A stretch of 31,310 nt of DNA from a virus. Position numbers and translations under genes: made by a program. Below, piece after piece: positions 14,166-22,231 of the stretch; position 1 is the stretch's first letter, and every line of letters begins with the position of its first letter. The stretch covers positions 1 through 31,310 of the IMG/VR virus record IMGVR_UViG_3300027791_003652; one strand, written 5' to 3'. The notes under the pieces were generated by a model, which did not search any database, was not told the origin of the DNA, and saw only the letters and a list, made by a program, of their open reading frames with translations.

Positions 14166-15110
14166 CTATTGCTTTACTCTATCAACCCATAAATCCCAAT
14201 TACATTTTGTATATTTACATATACAACTAGTTGATGTTATCATTTTTATAAACCTATCATAATTAGTAAAAATATTTTGTTTTACGGTATCATAAAAATA
14301 ACTACTCGTGCATTGGTTAAAATTGCCTTTATTATCGATAATAACCATTTTACTACCTGCATTGCATTTCCATCCATTAAAATTTAAATTCATTTGATAT
14401 AATTCCGATGCATCTTTTATACTTATATCTCCATTATCAATACTTATTTCATAATCTTCAATATCTTTACATTTTTCGATACAATCTTTAAAACTATCAT
14501 ATAGTAGTTTTGCATCTGAATATTGTTTTTTAAAATCTGGTAGATTCATATAACCAAACGTTGGAGTTATAACGGGTAATAGATTTTTATCTTCCAACAT
14601 TTTAAAAAAAATTTTTTGTTTCTTTATATTTTTTTCTTCAAACATAAAATCGATCCTATGTAAAATGTTATAATTGTTTAGCAATAATATATTTTTTAGT
14701 ACTTTAGTTATCGATTTTATATTATTGTAATGTATTGAAACAGAAACATTAATATTATATTTTTTAATTTGTTCAATAATAATAGGGTTTAATTCCCCAT
14801 GCGTTTGCAATTCAACGGTCATTGATTTTGGTTTATTTTTAAAAATATATTCAATTAACTCTTTAAAATATGTACATAAAGTTGGTTCACCACCAAATAA
14901 AAATAAATTTGATTTTTTTCTTATTTTAAACAAATTATCTAGTATCTGTTTTTGTATTTCAAAACTATTTTCTTTATATTTTAAATCTCTCCAAGCGCAG
15001 TAATCACAATTATAGTTACAGGTACCTAGAAGGTAGTATATTATTTCAAGTGGTTTATCATAATTACCACCACATGGTTTGAAATGTGTTATATTGTTCG
15101 TTATATCCAT
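14166..15110 (-). CDS. Radical SAM enzyme D
   Basis: Radical SAM protein with C31-x3-C35-x2-C38 (A-W follows) and F-G-G-E-P-T (72-77). The C-terminal half has N-G-W-K-C-N-A-G-S-K, F-N-Q-C and a terminal C-I-C-K-Y-T-K-C-N-W segment, the SPASM-like layout shared with enzymes B and E. It overlaps the 3' end of the unknown gene upstream by 10 bp, giving strong coupling. 314 residues; no sign of damage. Probably acts on the same class of substrate as B and E, perhaps at successive steps; this is inference from paralogy and adjacency. Confidence 0.88.
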   Translation of the reverse strand: MDITNNITHFKPCGGNYDKPLEIIYYLLGTCNYNCDYCAWRDLKYKENSFEIQKQILDNLFKIRKKSNLFLFGGEPTLCTYFKELIEYIFKNKPKSMTVELQTHGELNPIIIEQIKKYNINVSVSIHYNNIKSITKVLKNILLLNNYNILHRIDFMFEEKNIKKQKIFFKMLEDKNLLPVITPTFGYMNLPDFKKQYSDAKLLYDSFKDCIEKCKDIEDYEISIDNGDISIKDASELYQMNLNFNGWKCNAGSKMVIIDNKGNFNQCTSSYFYDTVKQNIFTNYDRFIKMITSTSCICKYTKCNWDLWVDRVKQ

Positions 15111-15676
15111 ACGTCTTTATTATCAAATTCAATACGTTGTATATCGAGAGGATCTATACCAAAATTATTATAGTTTATAAAGAAAAATTGATTAGTATTT
15201 CGATTAATGATAAGATCATTAACCCTTAAATTTGTAACGACATTAATGTAAAACTTTATATTTTCAGGGTAATCTATATGTTTTTTAAGTTCTTTTAATA
15301 TTAAATCATTATCAATTTTTTGTTGTTTATCATGTAATTCTTTTACCCTTAAAATGTATGGGTGATTTTTATTTAATTCCTTTTCTTTTTTAAAAAAAAA
15401 GTTAATAAGTTTTGACTTAGAAGTGCTAAAATCATATTCACTATAAAATTTAAATTTACATGTTGTGTTGTGTGGGAATTCAAAATATAAATAATCCTGA
15501 GTTATTGAATGATATTTTAGTAAAAAATTAGCTTTTGTATGATTATAATAATTTTCAAAATATGCTTTTTTGTAATCATACTTACCTTGTAATAATTTAC
15601 ATTTAAGAAATAGTTTACCTTTACGATAAAAAATAGTATTATTACCTATTTTATATATATCTATATCTAATTTCAT
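15101..15676 (-). CDS. Hypothetical protein between radical SAM genes, 191 aa
   Basis: Not recognised. A Lys/Tyr/Phe/Asn-rich soluble protein. The N-terminal third looks like beta strands (alternating hydrophobic and charged residues to about residue 85), the middle is helical with a charged E-x-K-E-L segment, and the C-terminus V-N-D-L-I-I-N-R...F-F-F-I-N-Y-N-N-F-G-I-D is faintly like the D-x3-N-I-I...I-D segment of small-molecule kinases. The similarity is too weak to call. It is coupled on both sides to radical SAM genes (10-bp overlap with D, 1-bp overlap with E), so it could be a kinase-like or accessory protein for their substrate. Confidence 0.6.
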   Translation of the reverse strand: MKLDIDIYKIGNNTIFYRKGKLFLKCKLLQGKYDYKKAYFENYYNHTKANFLLKYHSITQDYLYFEFPHNTTCKFKFYSEYDFSTSKSKLINFFFKKEKELNKNHPYILRVKELHDKQQKIDNDLILKELKKHIDYPENIKFYINVVTNLRVNDLIINRNTNQFFFINYNNFGIDPLDIQRIEFDNKDVWI

Positions 15677-16692
15677 TATATTTTTCTTTCTATACTATTT
15701 TTTTTATTTAGTTTAGATATTTTAGAAACCTTTCTTCCTATATTTATTTTCTTACTTTCTATATTGAAAAAACATTTACTAAATTTGCATATTTTTGGTT
15801 TTATATCCTCAAAATATAATTTATAATCATTTTTTTCATTTATATTAAAAACTGGTTTAGTGTCTGAAAATAAATGGCTCTCACAAAAAAAACAACTACC
15901 ATCCCAATCGATAACGATTCTATCTAAAGGAGCATTACAAAGATAACCTGTAAAGGTATTATCATTCGAAAGCCAGAAACTAAATCTAGATCTTTTTTGA
16001 TCATCTACTGTTATTGTATCATCAAAAAAGAAACTATGTTTTTTTAATTCATTTACATCTTCATTTTCTTTGATATATGATACTTCAGCTATATCACTTT
16101 CTAATGGTTGTGAAACTCTACTATCAATTAAAGGACATATTTCGCAATGTTTATCACCAAGTATTTTTGTTGCAAATTTAAAATCCGGCATAACATTTTT
16201 TTTACGGTTATACATAAGAGATATCATATTAAGCATGCCATATTTTTTTAATATCAGTGCTTTTTTAATAAACGTGTATATATTTGTTTGCGTATTATGG
16301 TAACTTCCACATACCTTTATATAGTGATTTTTGTCTGAATATTTTTTACAAAATTTATCCCACCAACTATTTTTCAATGATAGATTCGATTGTATATCAA
16401 TTTCAATTTCTACGTCACAATCTACTCCTCCTATAAGACCATCTATATAATCAAAGAGATATGGGTATATTGTCGGTTCACCACCGTATATATACAAGTA
16501 TATTGGTTTGTTAAAATGTTTATATGCTGTATTTATAAGTTCACATATATGCTTTACATTATGTACTACAAACGGTACTTTATTGTAATGAAGATCAGTG
16601 CAATAATAACAATTATAGTTACATTTTGATGTTAATCTAACCTCAATAGTGAATATATCTTGGTCTTGACCGACTGTTTTATAGTTATGCAT
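15676..16692 (-). CDS. Radical SAM enzyme E
   Basis: Radical SAM protein with C24-x3-C28-x2-C31 and Y-G-G-E-P-T (69-74). The C-terminal part has T-G-Y-L-C-N-A-P, C-F-F-C-E and I-C-K-F-S-K-C-F-F, again the SPASM-like pattern of enzymes B and D. A basic, Lys/Arg/Ile-rich tail of about 25 residues follows and is missing from the others. There is an extra Cys pair in the middle (E-I-C-P-L, about residue 184). It overlaps enzyme F by 8 bp. 338 residues, intact. Substrate unknown. Confidence 0.87.
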   Translation of the reverse strand: MHNYKTVGQDQDIFTIEVRLTSKCNYNCYYCTDLHYNKVPFVVHNVKHICELINTAYKHFNKPIYLYIYGGEPTIYPYLFDYIDGLIGGVDCDVEIEIDIQSNLSLKNSWWDKFCKKYSDKNHYIKVCGSYHNTQTNIYTFIKKALILKKYGMLNMISLMYNRKKNVMPDFKFATKILGDKHCEICPLIDSRVSQPLESDIAEVSYIKENEDVNELKKHSFFFDDTITVDDQKRSRFSFWLSNDNTFTGYLCNAPLDRIVIDWDGSCFFCESHLFSDTKPVFNINEKNDYKLYFEDIKPKICKFSKCFFNIESKKINIGRKVSKISKLNKKNSIERKI

Positions 16693-17653
16693 TTACACCT
16701 GCCTTCTCTTTATATATTTTTAACAGACCATCGCAGTTACAACTGGTATGTGGGCATGATACAGGACAAATTTTACCAATATTTCTAAAAAAGAAAGGAT
16801 CTTTTAATAAATCAGATCTTTGTTCAAAACAGACCCGGTGCACTATACCAGTATATGATATTTCATAATTATTATTCCAGCAATCCCAATCTTTAAAATT
16901 GGTAAATTTATTTTCAAAAATATTATAGTCATTATACATTTTTTTATCACCGTTTTTATTTTCAAAAGTAAAATAATCTGGGTAATCTTTAAATCTTTCA
17001 AATTCTTTATAAAAATCATTACCATAATCTTGAAGCTTATGTACATCTCCATCAGCATATAAAAAATGAGGGTGAATATTAATTCTATCGCCATATTTTT
17101 CTAATTGGTCAACAAAATCATGAGTTTTTTGCCAAAGTTTTTTATTATAGTGAAGCATGACGTTAACCTTTACTTTAAAACCTCTATTAACTGCGATATC
17201 AATATTTTTTAAAAGAATTTCAAACCCTTTTTTATATTTAAATTCGTATTCAGAATGAAAACTAAAAAGAAAATATAGTCTATCATCGTATTGGTGGTTT
17301 TGAAAGATGCTACTTTTAGAAGAACCGTTAGTAGTTATATATAACCTACCATCTGGATGTTTTTTAACCACTTCTAAACACTTATCTATTAGTTCAGGGT
17401 AGTGTGGGTGTATTGTAGGTTCACCACCCAGTAACCCAAGAAATACCGGTAATTTAGCTCTACCTAAACTTTTTATAACATGCTTTTGTTTTTTCCAATC
17501 ATCTATTTTACCCCATTCATCCCCGTAGTCTTTCATTGCATAACAATAGGAACACTTAAATTGACACTGTGTACTTACATCCCAGTGCACATAAAGCCTT
17601 TGTATCTTATGCTTTACATCATATTGCTTTATGTAGTTAGTACTTTTTTTCAT
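16685..17653 (-). CDS. Radical SAM enzyme F
   Basis: Radical SAM protein with C30-x3-C34-x2-C37 (Y-A-M follows) and L-G-G-E-P-T (75-80). The C-terminal Cys-rich segment C296-P-V-S-C300-P-H-T-S-C305-N-C307-D-G resembles the C-P-L-T-Q-C-x-C-D tail of enzymes A and H, with W-D-C and V-C-F upstream of it, so A, F and H form one subgroup. The frame overlaps GT2 by ATGA and enzyme E by 8 bp. 322 residues, intact. A common substrate class with A and H is inferred from the shared tail. Confidence 0.88.
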   Translation of the reverse strand: MKKSTNYIKQYDVKHKIQRLYVHWDVSTQCQFKCSYCYAMKDYGDEWGKIDDWKKQKHVIKSLGRAKLPVFLGLLGGEPTIHPHYPELIDKCLEVVKKHPDGRLYITTNGSSKSSIFQNHQYDDRLYFLFSFHSEYEFKYKKGFEILLKNIDIAVNRGFKVKVNVMLHYNKKLWQKTHDFVDQLEKYGDRINIHPHFLYADGDVHKLQDYGNDFYKEFERFKDYPDYFTFENKNGDKKMYNDYNIFENKFTNFKDWDCWNNNYEISYTGIVHRVCFEQRSDLLKDPFFFRNIGKICPVSCPHTSCNCDGLLKIYKEKAGVNA

Positions 17654-18303
17654 TCAAATCTTTTGTCTTTATTAAAAATTCTGAAGCTTATATTATCTTT
17701 ACCATCTGTTGTTTGTACCCATAATGGTTTGGAAATATAAAAAATTGTTTCAAGTTCTAAAGATTTAAAAATTTTATAGTCATTGAAAATATTATCTTCT
17801 GTAGGCCAATATTTAATACCGTTTTTTTTAAAAACTATTTGACTAAATTGAAAGTCTCTTGGCTCATATATATTTAAAAATTCAGATAAATTATTAATTT
17901 TACTTAAAGACTTAAATTTATTAAAAAATCTTTTATAGTAAGATGCTAAATTTCTTTTATAGGTTAAAATATCTTTAGACAGATAGTTTAAAAAATTTAT
18001 ATCATAGTTAAAATTTAAAAACTTAAAAAAATTAGACTTTATATAATCATCATCTTCAAGGTAAAATATATATTCTCCTTTACTCTTTTCATATAAAAAT
18101 TTATATGTATCGGTCAATTTTTTATTCTTTTCATAGTAATAATAAATATTAACTTTATCGTTATATATTTCTGTTATATCATTACTATCATTATTTACTA
18201 AAATTTCAATATCATAATTAGGTAAATTATTCAATACACTATTTATACATCTTTCAAATAAAAGAGGCCTGTTATGGGTTAATATTAATATTGATAGTTT
18301 CAT
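17650..18303 (-). CDS. GT2-type glycosyltransferase
   Basis: Family 2 glycosyltransferase (GT-A fold). The N-terminus M-K-L-S-I-L-I-L-T-H-N-R-P is the typical nucleotide-binding start, a V-N-N-D-S-N-D segment (36-42) follows, and G-E-Y-I-F-Y-L-E-D84-D85-D86-Y (76-87) is the DXD-like metal site. At 217 residues it holds only the catalytic domain; there are no transmembrane segments. It lies between radical SAM genes with ATGA overlaps on both sides (18300-18303 and 17650-17653), so the glycosyl transfer is tied to the radical SAM steps. Sugar not predictable. Confidence 0.85.
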   Translation of the reverse strand: MKLSILILTHNRPLLFERCINSVLNNLPNYDIEILVNNDSNDITEIYNDKVNIYYYYEKNKKLTDTYKFLYEKSKGEYIFYLEDDDYIKSNFFKFLNFNYDINFLNYLSKDILTYKRNLASYYKRFFNKFKSLSKINNLSEFLNIYEPRDFQFSQIVFKKNGIKYWPTEDNIFNDYKIFKSLELETIFYISKPLWVQTTDGKDNISFRIFNKDKRFE

Positions 18304-19325
18304 ATTTTAACCTTTTTAAAATCTAACCCGTCAAAGCATGCATTTAATAAACATATTTCACATTTATTTAAATAACTTTTAAAATTTAATTCACTTAACT
18401 TCATTTGTTTTATATTTTTATAATTATAATCATTACATCTATAAACATATAAATTATGGTCTATCACAATATTTTTTTTACCAGCAGAACATTTCATATA
18501 TTTAAATTTTTTATGAATATTATTACCTTTAACATCAGAATAATTCAAAGTACTGTCTCCGTTAATTAAAAAATTCCAACCTTTTTCAAAATAATTTCTT
18601 AATTCTGGGTAATATTTCATCCAATAGCGATATTCTAAACTTTTACCGCAATCATTTCCAATAAGATATTTATCTTTCTTTAATTCTTCATAACCTTTAA
18701 TAGATTTTAATGCTAAATTTTCAATTTCAGTGAACTTCATTACTAGTTTTTTAGGGTATTTTTCAATTATTGCGTAAAGCTCTTTAAGCATTTTTTCTTT
18801 TTTTGGTATTTCTGTACTAAAAAAACAATAACCTAAGCTATTATAACGATTACATATATCCATTTTTTCGATATACAGTTCTACAGGCTGTTTATCGATA
18901 TGGTAGCTATTACATATATTAATTATATGATTAGATTTTTTTATTTTATTTACTTTCTTTAAAAACGTTTCTAGTCGTCTCTTTGATAAACTAAGATTAG
19001 TATGGGTTTGTAAAAATAATTCTTTTTTTGGAAACATTTCAATTAACTTGTAGTTTAAATATTCCCAATGTTTACTTAAAGTTGGTTCGCCACCATAAAA
19101 ATAAAAAAATATTTTCTTTTTATCTTGAGGTATCTCTTTGAGTTTTTGCAGTACATAGTCGCATTGTTCTTTTGTCCAAGTTTTAGTATTATTACTATAC
19201 TCATTACAAAACCAACATTTATGGTTACATCTAAAACTAGGTTTTAAAGTAATCTTTAAATCATAATCTGGCCATTCACCTGTTTCAATAATTTCAAAAC
19301 TTTTAATATTTTTAAAATTATTCAT
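18300..19325 (-). CDS. Radical SAM enzyme G
   Basis: Radical SAM protein with C33-x3-C37-x2-C40 (C-N-H-K-C-W-F-C) and Y-G-G-E-P-T (77-82). The C-terminal region has M-K-C-S-A-G-K-K, Y-R-C-N and K-C-E-I-C-L-L-N-A-C-F-D-G, a SPASM-like arrangement intermediate between the A/F/H and B/D/E groups. It is coupled by ATGA overlaps on both sides (enzyme H and GT2). At 341 residues it is one of the longest of the set. Substrate unknown. Confidence 0.87.
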   Translation of the reverse strand: MNNFKNIKSFEIIETGEWPDYDLKITLKPSFRCNHKCWFCNEYSNNTKTWTKEQCDYVLQKLKEIPQDKKKIFFYFYGGEPTLSKHWEYLNYKLIEMFPKKELFLQTHTNLSLSKRRLETFLKKVNKIKKSNHIINICNSYHIDKQPVELYIEKMDICNRYNSLGYCFFSTEIPKKEKMLKELYAIIEKYPKKLVMKFTEIENLALKSIKGYEELKKDKYLIGNDCGKSLEYRYWMKYYPELRNYFEKGWNFLINGDSTLNYSDVKGNNIHKKFKYMKCSAGKKNIVIDHNLYVYRCNDYNYKNIKQMKLSELNFKSYLNKCEICLLNACFDGLDFKKVKI

Positions 19326-20239
19326 ACTTTAGTTTTTTCATAATTCCATTGTATATCGCAACCGCATTGGGTTAATGGACATTCAACACATTTTTCTTTA
19401 CTTATAAAAGACAGAGCTTCACCAGTACACGCATTATATATAGCACCAAAATGATTTATTTTATATCTTAAAGGTTTACATTTCCAACCTTTGAAGTTAT
19501 AAAAATTATTATCATATATATCATGTTTTGTTAAACTATAATTATTTTTTTCAGTTTCGAAGTTATATCTATTATTATCTCTTTCAGTTAAAGGTTTTAT
19601 TTTTTTAAAAAAGTTTTTTTCATAATTTACTTTATAGCCGCATTCAGAAGTTAAAAACGATACGGTAAATTCAATTTTTTCATTTGTAAGGATATTTATT
19701 AACTCAATTATTTTACTATAAAATTTAGGATTATCGTGTACCATAACAATAGGTATAAATTTTGTATTTTTAAATTTACTAATATCTATAATTTTGTTTA
19801 GCAGCTTATCATTGTAATAATCCATATGTATAGATGGACATATTAAAAGTTTATCCATTTCAGGTTTATCAAACTTTTTAAAATATTCGTAAGATTTTTT
19901 TAAATTTGTTATTAAGCTGATCTCTCTACTATTTTTAAAAGAGCAAAGAGTTTCAATTATTTCATAAATATCTGGATGTAGAGTAGGTTCACCTCCTAAT
20001 ATATCTACATCAAACTTATCTTTATTTTTTATTTTTAATAATTTAAGAACGTTTTTATATGATTTTTTTTGAATATCATTTTTAAAAAAGGTAGATTTAG
20101 GTCTATGTATATCTGAACCATATCCTTCACCGCAATATTTACATGCTTGGTTACATACGTCTATCAAATACCATGAAAAAGTTTTTAAATTATAATCTTT
20201 TACACCAGCTTTTATTATTTCTTCATTTTGATATTTCAT
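19322..20239 (-). CDS. Radical SAM enzyme H (close paralog of A)
   Basis: Radical SAM protein with C29-x3-C33-x2-C36 and L-G-G-E-P-T-L-H-P-D (81-90), at the same distance from the start as in enzyme A. The C-terminus has G-W-K-C254, C271 and C284-V-E-C287-P-L-T-Q-C292-G-C294-D. The shared N-terminal A-G-x-K-D-Y-N-L-x-T-F-S-W segment and identical tail make A and H likely products of a duplication, now about 9.6 kb apart. 305 residues. It overlaps the upstream GT-B-like gene by 17 bp. Substrate unknown. Confidence 0.88.
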   Translation of the reverse strand: MKYQNEEIIKAGVKDYNLKTFSWYLIDVCNQACKYCGEGYGSDIHRPKSTFFKNDIQKKSYKNVLKLLKIKNKDKFDVDILGGEPTLHPDIYEIIETLCSFKNSREISLITNLKKSYEYFKKFDKPEMDKLLICPSIHMDYYNDKLLNKIIDISKFKNTKFIPIVMVHDNPKFYSKIIELINILTNEKIEFTVSFLTSECGYKVNYEKNFFKKIKPLTERDNNRYNFETEKNNYSLTKHDIYDNNFYNFKGWKCKPLRYKINHFGAIYNACTGEALSFISKEKCVECPLTQCGCDIQWNYEKTKV

Positions 20240-21194
20240 TTCGTATTATATCTACAATTTTATCGTTATTTTTTAAGATAATACTATTAAAATCGTTTTC
20301 TATATCTAATTTTCTATATTTTAACCCAGTATCTACGTCTAAATAGTTTTTATCTATATTATGGTATATAATATCTTTATTATAGTACTTACACTCGGCT
20401 ATAAATCTTGGACTACAGTCAAAACAACCTAATTCTTGTTTAGTCACCGAATAAGTTGGGGTATATATGTAAGTATCAAACTTTTCAAATATATTATCTA
20501 AAGGCATAGCAGGGAAAGTTACATTTTTTATATTTTTAAATTGTTCCTTGTATAATTCTGGCTGATTAGTTAAAATTATATAATTTTTAAACTTATACTG
20601 CATAACTACATCAAGTAAATAATTACTACACAGTTTTCTACAGTTTGTAGTTACATATAACAGTGCAGTTTCAGTTTTTACCTTTTTAATATTATTATAA
20701 ATGTTAAACTTTATTTTTTTCTTATAATCTATAGCTATTTCATTATCTTTATCATTATAAACCCTTTGATCTTGTAGTAAAGTTATATTTTTATAAGGTA
20801 AATTATAGTGGTAATCTTTATTAGAACATCTAAATGAAAATATATTATGAAAAGATAAAACTATACCGTCCCTTAACGAGGTTCTAGTAAACCCTCCATC
20901 GACAAATAATATATTTTTACCTGATACAAACTTAGGCCGATTACAAAAAATAGTATTACTTTTAATTTTATTAATTATATCATTTTTTATATTATATTTT
21001 GATTTAATTGCTTTTTCTATTGTATTCCAATCCATATCTTCGCATATTAATATACCAATTTTCATATACCGGCTTAATACCAAGTAATATTCTAATATTT
21101 CATATAAATGACCAGATATTCCGTGATTATTATCATTATTCCATGTCATTGATAAAAATAAATCATAACTTTTATCTAATTTTAAAAATCTCAT
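20223..21194 (-). CDS. Putative GT-B-like glycosyltransferase
   Basis: Probable glycosyltransferase, not assigned to a family. The N-terminal half has a G-I-S-G-H-L-Y-E-I-L-E-Y-Y segment (about 25-37) like the acceptor-side start of GT-B enzymes. The C-terminal half has D-T-Y-I-Y-T-P-T, then D-C-S-P-R-F-I-A-E-C-K-Y-Y-N-K-D-I-I-Y, the kind of conserved loop-helix that holds the sugar nucleotide in GT-B donors. There are no membrane segments. It overlaps radical SAM I by ATGA and H by 17 bp. An alternative is a non-catalytic sugar-binding protein. 323 residues. Confidence 0.5.
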   Translation of the reverse strand: MRFLKLDKSYDLFLSMTWNNDNNHGISGHLYEILEYYLVLSRYMKIGILICEDMDWNTIEKAIKSKYNIKNDIINKIKSNTIFCNRPKFVSGKNILFVDGGFTRTSLRDGIVLSFHNIFSFRCSNKDYHYNLPYKNITLLQDQRVYNDKDNEIAIDYKKKIKFNIYNNIKKVKTETALLYVTTNCRKLCSNYLLDVVMQYKFKNYIILTNQPELYKEQFKNIKNVTFPAMPLDNIFEKFDTYIYTPTYSVTKQELGCFDCSPRFIAECKYYNKDIIYHNIDKNYLDVDTGLKYRKLDIENDFNSIILKNNDKIVDIIRNEISK

Positions 21195-22219
21195 GAGTAA
21201 AAATCTTTTCTATAATGATTAACATCTCGTATTTTATCACCAGGTTCGGGATAAACTTCCATATCTAATTGTTTTTCAATACCATCACAAATATAAAAAT
21301 ATTTACACTTAAAACAGGCCAAAGATTTCTTATAATCAGTGAGTCTATCATGTCTAGCTTTAGCATATCCCAATTCTATTTTTTGATTATGTGTATATGT
21401 TTCGGTTACATCAATATCATAGTCATATATTTCTTTATTCCAATCGTATACATCATACACATGTTGATATTGGTTACATACATATTTTTCATAACCTTTC
21501 ATAAAGCAATAAGGTGTATATCTAACGTTAATATATTTTACATCATTAACTATTAAATCTATACATCTTTTTATATTATCGGTTAGTTTATTATAATCAT
21601 CTATAGGTTCAAACGTTTTATTATCATCCCAGTAGTTTAAAGTAAGAAAATTTACTTGAAAAGGTTTAATTTTTTTAATAATATCAGCATAAGCTACTAA
21701 CCCTGAGTAGTTTTTCTGATAAACTGTACAGTTTATTCTAACTCGTATATCATGTTTATTGCAAAGGTCTATTGCTTTATTAATTTTCTTCCAACCATTC
21801 TTTCTACCTACTATATCATCATGAACTTCTTCATTATAACCATGTAAACTAAATAAAATTTCCTTTAACCCATGTTTTTTTGATTTTAATAAAAATTTTT
21901 CATTAGAAAATACTGAACCATTACTTAAACAGCTTATATTTTTAAATTTACCATTACAATAATCTAATATTTTAAACCAATCTTTATGTATGGAACTTTC
22001 TCCACCTGATAAGTCTACTTCATCTATACCATAAGAGTGTAAAATATCTATACGCTCTTTAATAGTATCATATGATGTTTTCTGATCCAGTTTATCTAGA
22101 TAATAGCAAAACTCACAGTGATAATTACAATGAAACCCGGTATCTAACTTTGCTCTATTGTTTCTTTTAGTGGTATAATCAACATTAAATCTATTGATAC
22201 TAATTTTATTAATATCCAT
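21191..22219 (-). CDS. Radical SAM enzyme I
   Basis: Radical SAM protein with C31-x3-C35-x2-C38 and D-L-S-G-G-E-S (69-75), closer to classical MoaA/SPASM-type proteins than the G-G-E-P-T group (S-N-G-S after the second strand; F-S-L-H-G-Y in mid-barrel). A C-terminal C302-F-K-C305-K-Y-F-Y-I-C311-D-G segment is a short Cys cluster, less elaborate than in A-H. It is the first gene of the cassette, 12 bp after the stop of a late gene; only a weak TAAAAT lies before its ATG at 22219, so it is probably transcribed from the late promoter of the gene upstream. 342 residues, intact. Confidence 0.88.
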   Translation of the reverse strand: MDINKISINRFNVDYTTKRNNRAKLDTGFHCNYHCEFCYYLDKLDQKTSYDTIKERIDILHSYGIDEVDLSGGESSIHKDWFKILDYCNGKFKNISCLSNGSVFSNEKFLLKSKKHGLKEILFSLHGYNEEVHDDIVGRKNGWKKINKAIDLCNKHDIRVRINCTVYQKNYSGLVAYADIIKKIKPFQVNFLTLNYWDDNKTFEPIDDYNKLTDNIKRCIDLIVNDVKYINVRYTPYCFMKGYEKYVCNQYQHVYDVYDWNKEIYDYDIDVTETYTHNQKIELGYAKARHDRLTDYKKSLACFKCKYFYICDGIEKQLDMEVYPEPGDKIRDVNHYRKDFYS

Positions 22220-22231
22220 GGTAGCTTAATT

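Noticed and set aside
16070-17740. Several plus-strand frames with membrane-like hydrophobic runs
   Set aside because: They are antisense to radical SAM and GT2 genes; the hydrophobicity comes from the reverse complement of AT-rich Lys/Asn codons.
8617-22219. RiPP (modified peptide) cluster as an explanation
   Set aside because: No precursor-like short ORF, RRE domain, peptidase or exporter was seen beside the radical SAM genes, while sugar enzymes abound. Not fully excluded.
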